Shown here: piece after piece, positions 16,287 through 26,300 of the stretch
Numbering within the stretch: position 1 is the stretch's first letter
How the letters are laid out: each line of letters opens with the position of its first letter
Source: a virus
DNA: 64,000 nt
Direction: 5' to 3' (one strand)
Virus record (IMG/VR): IMGVR_UViG_3300009093_000036
Coordinates: 1 to 64,000 of that record
Made by a program: the position numbers and the translations under genes
Notes under the pieces: model-generated
The model's database searches: none
What the model saw: the letters and a program-made list of their open reading frames with translations, nothing else
What the model was told of the DNA's origin: nothing

Positions 16287-18563
16287 TCAGGTTCCCATCC
16301 CGCCCGGTCCGATGAGGCCGTAGCGCACGACGCACTTGACTGCCTGGAGGAGGTCACCGACGCGCTGACCACGGATGCGGATCGAGTAGCCGGCGGTGGC
16401 GTGCGAGATCGTGGTGCCGGAGCCAGCTCCGTGGCTGATGAAGTTCTCGCCCCACGCCCCGTTGGCGAAGATGATCGTGGCCTCGTTGGCGTTGACGACC
16501 GTCGGAGGAGTGGCGGGGGTGCCCCACGCCGGCGTGTTGATGCGGAGGGCCGCGAGAACGCTGTGCGTGCTGCCCGAGCTGGCGAATGCCTGCACGGTCG
16601 TCGTGCGCAGAACGCCCGAGAACGTGATCGGGATGTAGAGCGCGGAGTCGCCGCCACCGCCGAGCGTGATGAGCTCCCAGCGCTGGTTCGTGCGATCGAA
16701 GCGCCAGAGCGGCGTACCCGTCGCGTCCTCCTCGGACATCGCGAGGCTGAGGTCGAGGTTGATCGTGACGTCCGTGTTCGGGATCGTGATTGTCGGGTCG
16801 GTCGTCAGCGTCATGCCCGCGGCATGGACGCGACCACCTGTGTAGAACTCGCCGTCCTCTCGGAGATACCAGCTCTCCTGAAGGTAGTGATCGCCAGCGA
16901 CGTTCGACTGGTCGAACTGGATGCCCGCGAGATCTCCGTTGAAGCCGATGGTGCGCACGTGAGCGGCCGAGCTGGAGCTTCGTCCGAGCACGTGGGAGTA
17001 CGAGACCGGGTCGTTGGCGACCACGGTCGGATCGAGGCTCGTCTTGAGCTGCGATGCCGGCATCTTGTAGCCGAAGACGTCGCGAGCGATGAAGCGGAAC
17101 GTGAAGTTGCCGGCGGTCGGGAGGCCGGGCGCACCACCGTCCATGTCGGTGACGACGATCTCGTCCGGAACGGTGTCCGACGGGCCGGTGCCCGTCAGCG
17201 TGACGTGGTTCAGGAGGTAGATCTGCCCCTGGTTCGAGCCCGAGAGCATCTCGATGGCGGTGACACCCGGAGTCATCGGGATCGCCCACGTCCACTTCAA
17301 CTGACCCGTCGGGGCCGCCGGCGTGCCGTCCGAATCCGGCATGATGATGCGTCCGGATGGGGAGGCGAATGTACCGTTGATCGACGGGTTGAGGCCGAGG
17401 ACGGTGGTCTCGGTGATGCGCTGCCAGTTCTCGACTGCCGAGCGAGAGGTGGAGGCGTTCAGGTCGTCCTTGACGATCAGACCGACCTCGTGCGAGTTCG
17501 CAGCCGCGCCCGCGTGATCGAAGATCATGTTGGCGATGCCACCGTACGAGCGCATCTCCAGGTCGGAGCTGATACCGAGGTAGGTCGAACTCAGCGTGGA
17601 TCGGAACTGCGCGAGAGCGGCGAACCGCGCCGGGATCAGGTCTGCGCCCGTCTTGGTTCGGGCGTGGAACTCGACCGCCTTGTCGGACCCCGTGCCGAGG
17701 TAGCCGTTGTCGTGCGTGAAGATTCCGAGAGCTGCCGTCTGACCTTCGATGGAGGCAGCCATGACCCCGAACGAACCCAGGGCCATGTTCGCCGGCGACA
17801 TGAACGACGCACGGAAGAGACGTACCGAGCACGAGACCCCGGACCCGAATGTGGGAGACGACCCATCGAGCTTGCGGAGATGGAAGTCCGACGCCGTTGG
17901 CCCGAACGTGTGGACGTAGTAGAGCCCGTTGACGCCAACGGAGGCCCCGCTGATTTCCAGCATGTCGAAGTCGAGCTGGACGTCGGTATCCGTGCCCGTG
18001 TACGCGGTGGCCGAGGTGAAGCGCAGGAGATCGACCCCGAGCCCTCCGGGATTGAGCGTGGCGGCTTCGACGTAGCTGATGTTGCTGTTGACGAGTGCGG
18101 CGACGGAGTTGATCCGCGACATGAACCCGTACGCGGGGTCGACCGTCGATCGCGTCCCCTTGAAGTCGAAGCCGCCCCCAGGGACGACATCGCCCATCGC
18201 GTTGGCTCGGAAGTGGGCGTTGGCGACGTCGTCGGCGAACATCGCAGAGAGGGACGACTGCGTCTCGACTGCTCCGCCGTCCTTGATGATGACGCGGCCT
18301 CCGCCGGCGACGGCGACGACACCCTGGTCGTACGCCGCATCGAGCCCGCCGGTCTCGAACAGCGCGAGGCGCGTGTTCAAGTCGTCGGTGTTCAGGGCAA
18401 GGGCCCAGTGGGAACGGTTCGCGACCGCGGACGTGAGCTGCTCGCCGAAACCGATGCCTCGGTTCGCCGCCCCATACCCGGCCGGGTTGGACACGCTGAT
18501 CGGCACCTGCGTGCCGTGCGCACCGTTGTCGCCGAAGAGCTGTACGGAGGTGAAGAAGGACAT
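16287..18563 (-). CDS. Tail fibre / receptor-binding-like virion protein
   Basis: 758 residues, rich in Gly, Ser, Thr, Asp and beta-strand patterns with no long helix, as in trimeric fibres. N-terminus SFFTSVQLFGDNGAHGTQVPISV probably attaches to the tail. The final ~120 residues (GGGGDSALYIPITFSG ... HATAGYSIRIRG) look like a compact beta domain ending in a small hydrophobic strand. Placed beside baseplate genes and the lysis-like cluster. No named domain is recognisable. Confidence 0.6.
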   Translation of the reverse strand: MSFFTSVQLFGDNGAHGTQVPISVSNPAGYGAANRGIGFGEQLTSAVANRSHWALALNTDDLNTRLALFETGGLDAAYDQGVVAVAGGGRVIIKDGGAVETQSSLSAMFADDVANAHFRANAMGDVVPGGGFDFKGTRSTVDPAYGFMSRINSVAALVNSNISYVEAATLNPGGLGVDLLRFTSATAYTGTDTDVQLDFDMLEISGASVGVNGLYYVHTFGPTASDFHLRKLDGSSPTFGSGVSCSVRLFRASFMSPANMALGSFGVMAASIEGQTAALGIFTHDNGYLGTGSDKAVEFHARTKTGADLIPARFAALAQFRSTLSSTYLGISSDLEMRSYGGIANMIFDHAGAAANSHEVGLIVKDDLNASTSRSAVENWQRITETTVLGLNPSINGTFASPSGRIIMPDSDGTPAAPTGQLKWTWAIPMTPGVTAIEMLSGSNQGQIYLLNHVTLTGTGPSDTVPDEIVVTDMDGGAPGLPTAGNFTFRFIARDVFGYKMPASQLKTSLDPTVVANDPVSYSHVLGRSSSSAAHVRTIGFNGDLAGIQFDQSNVAGDHYLQESWYLREDGEFYTGGRVHAAGMTLTTDPTITIPNTDVTINLDLSLAMSEEDATGTPLWRFDRTNQRWELITLGGGGDSALYIPITFSGVLRTTTVQAFASSGSTHSVLAALRINTPAWGTPATPPTVVNANEATIIFANGAWGENFISHGAGSGTTISHATAGYSIRIRGQRVGDLLQAVKCVVRYGLIGPGGMGT

Positions 18564-18573
18564 CGTGAGCTCC

Positions 18574-19224
18574 TCAGAAACGGTACTCCCAGCGCACTTC
18601 GATGCTGAAGAGGCCGGACTTGTGGATCGTGTTGAACGTGTCGTACGCAGCCATCAGGCCGCCAGCACCGGGGTAGACGCCACTCGCGCCATTCGGCAGA
18701 GCAGGATCCGCGGCACTCGTGAAGAGGCCGATCTCGGAGAGGGGAACGCTTGCATACGAGCCGAAGTTGATGTCGGTCTCGGAGAAGATGGCGGTGAAGC
18801 GGACCGAGGTCGCCGTCGGAAACGTCGAGGGCGCCGTGATCTCTCGGACCCACAGAGGCGCGCTCGTGACCTTGACCGGGCGCTGGAGACCAGTGACCGT
18901 GAGGTCGGTGTCGGTCTGCGTGTTGACGCCCGGGTAGTCGGTGCTGAACGGAGCCGAGTTCGCAATCGACGAGTTCTGCCGGCTGCCACCGATGCCGAAC
19001 CCGATGTAGCGGATGACGGTGTTCTGGTGCCGAGTGATGACTGGAGCCGGAGTGTCCGAGACGATGACCTCGGCCAGCATCTGCCGACCGATGTTCGTCA
19101 CGATGTTGTGGGTGCGCTCGCGCTGCACGATCTTGCCGCGCTCTCGGACATCCAGCTCGATGTTGACCAACCCGATGATGGCATCGGGCGGGAGCATCAG
19201 GAACTTCTTCGCGGCTTTGCTCAC
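18574..19224 (-). CDS. Tail fibre-associated structural protein
   Basis: 216 residues, GTG start inside the upstream TGA. IVNIELDVRERGKIVQRERTHNIVTNIGRQMLAE and VIRYIGFGIGG resemble the N-terminal segment of phage fibre or fibre-connector proteins that carry a short strand-exchange region. Sits between the 1150-residue adhesin-like protein and the fibre. Assigned by context mainly. Confidence 0.55.
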   Translation of the reverse strand: MSKAAKKFLMLPPDAIIGLVNIELDVRERGKIVQRERTHNIVTNIGRQMLAEVIVSDTPAPVITRHQNTVIRYIGFGIGGSRQNSSIANSAPFSTDYPGVNTQTDTDLTVTGLQRPVKVTSAPLWVREITAPSTFPTATSVRFTAIFSETDINFGSYASVPLSEIGLFTSAADPALPNGASGVYPGAGGLMAAYDTFNTIHKSGLFSIEVRWEYRF

Positions 19225-22200
19225 GGCAGCACTTGATTTCCTGCGTCGATCATGGGGCAGATCTCGTACGTCCCTGCTGGGAGAGTCATATCATAGGTCG
19301 GGGTGAATGTGTTCCCGGGGATCCCCGTGAAGGCCCCGCTGACATCGATGACGTCGGTATCGAAGAAGAAAACCGAGTCGTAGGTGATGGGGCCGCCGGG
19401 CCACGTCAACACGAGACAGAACTGAATCCAGTCCTGCGGGCAGTCCACGTAGCCGTCGTAGTACGTGATGCCGTCGTCGAAGCTCGACCAGATCGTGCCG
19501 TCACCACGATAGTCGTCGTACATGAACGCGCGGCCTGAGCCACATGCGCTGTCGTAGAGATGGAGGGTCACGCCCATGTTCAGGACGTCCACCACATCGA
19601 CATCATCCACAACATCCTTCGCCCCCAGAAGGATTGGATGCGTGTACGTCGGCTTGATGCGGAGGATGAGCTGCGAGATCAGCGAGATGTTCGCCAAGGA
19701 CACCAGGTCCAAGTTGAACGTGACCAGGAAGTAGAAGAACTTCTCCAGCTCCGTGAGGAGCCCCGAGCTCACGAAGGGGACGAACCACTTCGGGCTGTTC
19801 TTGTAGTCCTCGATCCGGATGCCAGTACCGATGGGAGCGAACTGCTCGATGCGATCGCCCACGACGTAGGGGACGCCGGTCACCGGGTTCACTTCGAGAC
19901 CCGAGGTCGCGGACGGATCGAGTGGGTCCTTGCGGTAGACGTAGCTGCGGATGATCTCCGAGCGCGAGGGCACGTTGCCGTCGTCATCCTGGATGAGGAT
20001 GCGGGAGAACTCCGGGCTGTAGTCCTCACGGATCTCCGTGACGAAGCCAGCGACCTCTGCGAAGGGCTGCCCGAAGAGGATCTGCGCTCCGACACGCATC
20101 GCGTACGGAGTCGGTCCCCGCTGCGTCGCGTACATCAAGCCGGCGACACCGCTCAAGTACGAGAAGTTCTCTCCGAGCGGAGCTGCATCCTCACGCAGGA
20201 AACCTACCAGACGTCCGAAGAGGTCTTCGATGTTCTGGTCGTTGCTGAAGTTGACGAGCTCCGCCCACAGGATGTCCGGTGGCTCGATGTCGGGGATGAT
20301 GAAGACTTCATCTCGGAACTGAAGCTGCGGGATCGGCTGCTCCAGGTCGTCCCGGTAGAAAGGCTCCAAGACGTAGTCGATGTTCTCCAGCCACATCGTG
20401 GGGTTCTGCGACTTCGGAATGATGTCCTGAAGGCGGGGGATGCCAACGACGTCGATCGGGAGCTCGACACCCTTGCGGCGCTTCACGCCGAGCCAGCGGA
20501 GCTCGAAGAGGGGGTCCTGGAGCACAGCGAAGAGGCCGTCCAGGTTGCCCGCCACGACGGTCGCCTTCTGAGCGACCACGTAGCCCTTGTGGTCGACGTA
20601 CGTGCTCGTTCGTGGGTCGAACGACTCCACCTTGATCAAGTCGCCCGGGTAGGCGCCCGCCACCTCGTAGTCGACCTCCTCGCTCGTGAGAACGCTCGGG
20701 ATCGTCCAGACGTTCGTTGCATCGAACGGGAGCGGGTCGATCAGCAAGAGGCGCTGGTTGGTGCCTGCATCGCGAGGGTCGTTCAGGACACGGTCGATGC
20801 GGAAGGACTGACCATTGTTCAGCACCAGGAGGTCGCCGTGCTTCACGCCCTGAGCGAGAAGGTCGACCCCGTTGTCGACGCGGTACGTGTTGTCGGTGAC
20901 CTTCGCTCCACGAACGCCGCTCAAGTAGTTGTAGACGCCCGTCGGGATCCCGAGCACTGCGGCAGCCGAAGAGGTCAGCCCGAGCCGGAAGGCCAACGTC
21001 TCCGAGGACAACAGCAGGAGCAGCTTCGGCCCATCCGTGACGCTGTGAGCCTGGATGTCGAGGCCAGCGAGACCAGCGGTCAGGCTCGCGATGATCGCCG
21101 AGACCGTGCCGGTGCCGAGAGTGATCGTCCGCTGCGTGAAGGTGCCATCAACGTTCGGAGTCTCGATCACGATCGTCGAACCAGAGACCGAGGCCGGTCC
21201 CATGTTGAAGTCGTAGGTACCTTCGAGCTTGCCGTAGCGCGGGCTGATGGTTGCAAACTCGGGAAGGGTCTCCGTGATCATCGTGCGGAAGGCCACCCAC
21301 TTCCTCTGAAAGACACGCTGGGCGTCACGGAGGCTCATGTTGTAGTGGTGCTGCCAGACCTCCAGGAGACGAGCCCCCAAGATCTGGGTGGTGCCGCGCC
21401 AGAACTCCGTGAAGATCTCCCGGTTCTCGACCAACCGCCACTCGTCGCCGAGGACGTCCCAGAGGAACTCGACGGACGGTTCGATGCCGAGAGGAGCGCG
21501 AGCTCCGACGACGTTCACCAGAACTTCCGCCTCCTCGGAGTCGATCTCGCCGTCGTTCACGACGAGCGTGAAGCGGTAGATGCCGGGGATGTCCGGCACC
21601 ACGATGGGCGTCTCGGTGTTCGCACCGATGAGCACGCTCTGTCGGATGACGCGGAATGGAGTCCCCGTGAGATTGTCGGGGATCGTGTCGGTCTCGACGG
21701 TCAGCGTCCCTCCGGCGTTGTTCACGGTGTCGATGACGTGTCGCGTCCCAGCGATGATCAGGACGTCGCCGTGAGCCACCCACGCTGGAAGCGTCGACGG
21801 AGGGAAGGACAGCAAGTTGGTGACGCCATCCGCATCACCGTTGTCCACTGTGGTGCCCGAAGAGGCGTCGTACGCGAACTGGGAGAGGTAGGGCGCATCG
21901 ATCGCCAGCCAGCGGTAGGAGAGCGGGGCCCCTTCCGGATCGAAGCTGGCACGTGCGTCGAGGCGAGCCGAGTTGCCGGCGGCGATGACGCGATCGGCCC
22001 CCGGATTCGCAACAGGAGGGAGGTTCGGCAGAAGCAGAGCTCCTGCGACCTGGATGATGCGGTACTCGATCGTGACGGGCTGTGCAGGAGTCCCCTTAGC
22101 CACGATGCGGAAGCGGTCGTTGACACCCGGAGGAGTCGCCTCCACCGGCAGGATGAAGCGAAGCGGAGGGAACGGATCGCTCTCACGGCCGATGAAGACG

Positions 22201-22673
22201 TAGGCCCGCCCATCGCCGGAGTTCACCGCAACACGAACACGATGGAAGTACGTCGCAATCTCTTCCGTGTAGACGGTGCTGTCCGGCAGAGGAGCGACGC
22301 TCCCGAAGTCATCGATGCGGGCGATCGCGATGCCTGTCTGCGAGAAGTAGATGCCGACGCCACGGCCGGCATCATCAGCAAGCTGGATGCCGGCATGGTG
22401 ATCGGAGAGGTCTGCGACGTCGTGAGGCAACGACGGGAAGCGCACCACGAAGTCGATGGTGTACTCGGCGGGCATCGCGACGTTGAAGTCGGCGTAAGCA
22501 TCCGTGCTGTCTCCGCTGGAGACCACCAGGAGCTGTCGGTCTGCGTCGTACGTGAAGTACGGGGCAGCTCCAGGTACGAGCGAGAGGTCCGACGGACCAA
22601 GCCCGAGGAGGAGCGGCATCGTGGAGACGTTGAAGTCCGCGATGTTCCAAGTAGCTGATGTCGGGATCGCCAT
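19221..22673 (-). CDS. Large virion adhesin with lectin-like and PKD-like domains
   Basis: 1150 residues. Residues ~1-210 have a ConA-like/LamG pattern (FTYDADRQLLVVSSGD ... YTIDFVVRFP). About 217-395 is a PKD/Ig-like domain: VANPGADRVIAAGNSARLDARAS followed by SYRWLAID and FTLVVNDGEIDSEEAEV. The remaining ~750 residues begin with a helical segment (EFWRGTTQILGARLLEVWQ) and become beta-rich. Such modules bind cell-surface sugars or proteins, so this is a candidate host-recognition protein attached to the baseplate. Confidence 0.68.
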   Translation of the reverse strand: MAIPTSATWNIADFNVSTMPLLLGLGPSDLSLVPGAAPYFTYDADRQLLVVSSGDSTDAYADFNVAMPAEYTIDFVVRFPSLPHDVADLSDHHAGIQLADDAGRGVGIYFSQTGIAIARIDDFGSVAPLPDSTVYTEEIATYFHRVRVAVNSGDGRAYVFIGRESDPFPPLRFILPVEATPPGVNDRFRIVAKGTPAQPVTIEYRIIQVAGALLLPNLPPVANPGADRVIAAGNSARLDARASFDPEGAPLSYRWLAIDAPYLSQFAYDASSGTTVDNGDADGVTNLLSFPPSTLPAWVAHGDVLIIAGTRHVIDTVNNAGGTLTVETDTIPDNLTGTPFRVIRQSVLIGANTETPIVVPDIPGIYRFTLVVNDGEIDSEEAEVLVNVVGARAPLGIEPSVEFLWDVLGDEWRLVENREIFTEFWRGTTQILGARLLEVWQHHYNMSLRDAQRVFQRKWVAFRTMITETLPEFATISPRYGKLEGTYDFNMGPASVSGSTIVIETPNVDGTFTQRTITLGTGTVSAIIASLTAGLAGLDIQAHSVTDGPKLLLLLSSETLAFRLGLTSSAAAVLGIPTGVYNYLSGVRGAKVTDNTYRVDNGVDLLAQGVKHGDLLVLNNGQSFRIDRVLNDPRDAGTNQRLLLIDPLPFDATNVWTIPSVLTSEEVDYEVAGAYPGDLIKVESFDPRTSTYVDHKGYVVAQKATVVAGNLDGLFAVLQDPLFELRWLGVKRRKGVELPIDVVGIPRLQDIIPKSQNPTMWLENIDYVLEPFYRDDLEQPIPQLQFRDEVFIIPDIEPPDILWAELVNFSNDQNIEDLFGRLVGFLREDAAPLGENFSYLSGVAGLMYATQRGPTPYAMRVGAQILFGQPFAEVAGFVTEIREDYSPEFSRILIQDDDGNVPSRSEIIRSYVYRKDPLDPSATSGLEVNPVTGVPYVVGDRIEQFAPIGTGIRIEDYKNSPKWFVPFVSSGLLTELEKFFYFLVTFNLDLVSLANISLISQLILRIKPTYTHPILLGAKDVVDDVDVVDVLNMGVTLHLYDSACGSGRAFMYDDYRGDGTIWSSFDDGITYYDGYVDCPQDWIQFCLVLTWPGGPITYDSVFFFDTDVIDVSGAFTGIPGNTFTPTYDMTLPAGTYEICPMIDAGNQVLP

Positions 22674-22694
22674 GAACCATGCGATAGTACCGGC

Positions 22695-23000
22695 ATGAGA
22701 CTTCGTACGCTACCGCTCAGCGTCCGCCGCAAGCTGATCGAGAACCAGCCCGACATCCTGACCCCGCTGGCCGTGGCTCGTGCCACGAAGTACTCGACGC
22801 CGTGTCCGCGCTGCGGCGGGGCGATGCACCAGCATCTGGCGCCGCGTGCATTCACGGCAGAGAGCGTGCTTCCTCGCACGGTGGCCCGCTGTGTCGACTG
22901 CTCCTACGAGGTCGACACGCAGTCGGGGATCGTGACCAACACCGGGAACCCGGCGAAGGTCGAGGAAGCCCTCCCGATCATCGGGCAGCAGAAGAGCTAG
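22695..23000 (+). CDS. Small zinc-ribbon protein on the opposite strand
   Basis: 101 residues with paired knuckles CPRCGG and CVDCSY, a treble-clef/zinc-ribbon pattern. It is an isolated plus-strand gene within the minus-strand virion block, only 21 bp from the divergent start at 22,673. Its end overlaps the convergent neighbour by 23 bp. Ends in TAG. Could be a small regulator; function unknown. Confidence 0.6.
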   Translation: MRLRTLPLSVRRKLIENQPDILTPLAVARATKYSTPCPRCGGAMHQHLAPRAFTAESVLPRTVARCVDCSYEVDTQSGIVTNTGNPAKVEEALPIIGQQKS

Positions 23001-23310
23001 GACGGCGCGACGCCTGCCTCGCTGCGAGGGCGGCGTTGTACGTCTGCATCCGGCGCTCCTGGCCTCGACGCACCGAGGGATGTGGACGGCGCTCGCGAGA
23101 CTTCGTGTCGGAGAGGACTTTCTTGAAGGCCTGCTCGACGCGAAGCTGATGTTCGAGCTGCTTCGTGTTCCCCTCGAACTCCTTCAGGAGCTGCGCCAGC
23201 TCCCTCTCTCGCCGCGTCTTGGGCGGGGAGTAGTACGGCATGTTCGAGGAGTACGAGCTGTAGTCGAAGACCCAGCTCGTACCTGTGACGTTGGGGTAGT
23301 TGGCGATCAA
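22978..23310 (-). CDS. Small virion-cluster protein, basic and helical
   Basis: 110 residues with a TTG start; GGAGG lies at proper spacing and TTGA overlaps the upstream stop. After a Tyr/Ser-rich N-terminus (FDYSSYSSNMPYYS) it is helical and very basic (Arg/Lys/Gln). No family recognised. Translational coupling to the baseplate gene suggests a small baseplate accessory. Confidence 0.55.
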   Translation of the reverse strand: MIANYPNVTGTSWVFDYSSYSSNMPYYSPPKTRRERELAQLLKEFEGNTKQLEHQLRVEQAFKKVLSDTKSRERRPHPSVRRGQERRMQTYNAALAARQASRRPSSSAAR

Positions 23311-26300
23311 CGCAGGCCTCCAGGAGCGATGCGCTTGATGGCGAGGTCGTCGCCGATGAAGCGTTGCGTGCGGCTGGTCTGAACGTAGTCGCGAACGATC
23401 GCGACGCGCACGTTCCGATCGACGTCGTGGTAGACGACGATCATCACCGGAGCGTTGCGGCCGCTCGGCGACTCGGGATCGAGGCTGTAGATGCTGGTCG
23501 CACCACGCGCCGTCATGACTCGCGACAGGTCGATGACTTCGAGCTGCTCGTTGGCCTCGACCGTCTCCAGAGCAGCGTTGAGGGCAGCCCGCATCGCCGT
23601 CTCGGTGTCTCCGCCGGCGTAGCGCCAGGAGAGATTCACGTAGTGCGGCAGCAGGTGCCGAACAAGGATCTCTTCGTTCACGACGCGGTGAAAGTCGGAG
23701 TCGCAGAAGCTCTGCACGTCGTCGACGAGCTGGCTCTGGTCGTAGCTGACCTGAACGTTCTGACGGCTGAGCTGCACGTACTCCGAGGGGCTGTCGGACG
23801 AACCGACGAGGAGAATGGTCCGGCTGATCCCTGCGAACAGGCGCTCCGCACGGCTGTACGAGAGCGTGTTGTTGTTCACGTAGAGCCGGTAGCCGTCCGA
23901 CACCACACCCGTGGCGTCCATGACGAGCGAGGACGGGGCGTTGTTCCGGTCGCCCGGAGCCAACGACAACATCTCGACGTCCACGTAGTAGAGGCCGGTC
24001 TCGTCCTGGTTGTTGTTCATCTCGGTCGAGCTGATGCGCTGCAACGCTCGGCGGATGCGGTAGCTGGTATCGGAGACCGCCGTCGAGCTTCCGAAGGGCG
24101 TGTCGACCGAGAGGGTGAGCACTGTGGGCTCGACCCCGTTGATGATGTACGTCCCGGCACGAGGATGTGCCGAGCTTCGCGGAGCGCCGTTGAGGAACAG
24201 CGTGTCCGGAGAGAAGATCGTGCTGTCCCCGCGGAAGGTGATGAGCGACGAGCTCTGAAAGACGAGGTAGCCCGAGCCGTCGATCACTGCGACGTCTTCA
24301 CCGACCTGCGTGTTGATGTAGTCGACGAGGTCGCTGCGCGTCAGCGCGATCGGGAAGGCGATGGTGATCCACGGGTTCTCATCGAGCCGCAGGATCAAGT
24401 TCTTGCCGACGATCGCCGAGATCGTCCCGGGAGACGGAAGAGGCGAGGTCGACTTGATGGGGCGGTAGAGGACGTCGAGATAGTCGCCCTCTTCGACCCC
24501 GAGGGCCTGGAAGTTCACGGTCGTGTCCTGGAACGCCGTCGTCAGCGAGCCCGAGGATGTGGTCCCGTTGTCGGGGAGGGTGGTGAGCGGCGGGGGCGGC
24601 TGGATGACCCGATCGTTCTCGGGGTCGGGTCGATAGAGCAGGGTGTCCGTGCCCACCAGCACAGAGAACTGCGTCGTGAGGTAGCGGAACTCCGCCGACG
24701 TGGGGGCGAGGAAGTAGACCCGCGCCGAGCCCACCGAGGGGCGACCGACGCGGATCCGAACGCCGACTTCCGGAAGAAGAACTTGCACCTGGTGCAGAGG
24801 CAGCGAGTAATCCTCGTCCGTGGGGCCAGGCCCGACGAGTGCGGAGAGGTAGCCCGTGTCGTCGTGCCCTCGAAGGACTCGTGTCGTGCCTCGGTTGTTG
24901 CCGTCGACGAACTCGACGAGGTCGCCCTGACGCGGGTTGAACGTGGGGAGGCCGATGTCCGCGTTCGTCGCACCACGCCCACTCGTCGGGAACCCGAGCA
25001 AAGAGTTGGCGGTGCCACTCGTGCCGATGATCACGAACTCGGGGCAGTAGATGCCGACGTACGTGCTGCCGTTGTAGTTCAGCACGGTCGCACGCACCTG
25101 GCGCTCCACGAGCTCGGGCGTGGTGTTGATGATCGTGGCGATGGCAGACGGCGTCTGGACTCCGGAGAGGTTCAGCGTGTACGTGCCCGAAGGAGTCAGC
25201 GGCTTCGACGAAGGGCCTGCGAAGACCTTCGAGGGCTTGCGGAAGTTGAAGATGAGGGTGGCTCCACCTCCGAAGTTCACGCTCGTGACGATCGCTCCCG
25301 TCACCAGACCGAGCGATAGCGGGAAGCCCTCGAACTCGACACCGGAACCCTCGTTCTGGAAGCCACGAGTGATGATCGCGACCGGGTCACGGTACGGGAT
25401 CTTCACTCCGTTCGGAGCCCCACCGCTGTCGAGGAGGTCGAGAGCGGTGATGCGAACCACCGGCGTGAGCACGTTTCCGCTCGGTCGGAAGATCGTGTAG
25501 CTCAGGTTCGACAGCGTCCGGATGGGGACCGGGGAGACCTGAAGGGAGACGGCGCCGACGACCTGAACGGTGAAGTCTCCACCGGCGTCATCGGCGTCGA
25601 CTCGAACGATGTCGTTCTGCTGAACGTTCGCATCGATGAAGTTCGTCGACGAGAAGGTCGTGATCAGGTTGTTGCCCGCCACCATCACGAGGTCGGACCC
25701 CTGAAGCTTGATGTCCTTCGTCTCGGTCAGCTCGATGTTGATCTCGTCGACGATCTTCCAGAGAAGATTCGCCACGACACCCGTCATCGCGACGGGAACC
25801 CGGATCTGGAGCGTGGAGCCCGAGACCACGCTGTCCCGGATGTCGTAGCTCCCGACATCGACACCTTCGTCGAGGACGATGCTGAAGCTGCCATCCGAGA
25901 TGAGGGCCTGTAGAGCCGCAGCTCCGCCAGGCGGATCGTTGATGATGATCCATTCGAGCGTCGACGGAGAGCCGAGAGGAACGCCGGTCTGTGCGTTCGA
26001 GCCGCGAGCGATGGGCAGCTCATCGGAGATGCCATCGATCGCGACCGTCTGAGCCACCACTTCGCCGGCGAGGTAGAGGTCGGTCTTGCCTCCGATGTGG
26101 ACCTCATCGGACTTGATGATGAGCTGCCCGTTCGGCGTATCGGGAAGGGTGATGCCCCCGGGGATGTCGGAGATCGTCAGCTCACGCTTGCGGATCATCC
26201 AGTTCACGTTGAGCGGGAACGAGGGGAACTCGTAGTTGAGCAGCAAGTCGGTGTCGGAAATGACCTCCAGCACCTGCGCATCCACCAGCACGGGACCGGA

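Noticed and set aside
16401-18608. 735-codon plus-strand open frame opposite the fibre gene
   Set aside because: Arg/Val/Glu-dominated antisense shadow of a GC-rich coding gene, with no ribosome site and no recognisable motif.
19560-22658. 1032-codon plus-strand open frame opposite the adhesin gene
   Set aside because: Typical antisense frame in GC-rich DNA (Asp/Val/Arg/His repeats); the minus-strand frame has domains and operon coupling.
22802-23149. 115-codon plus-strand frame overlapping the zinc-ribbon gene
   Set aside because: Alternate frame of a gene with clear CPRC/CVDC knuckles; no independent start signal.
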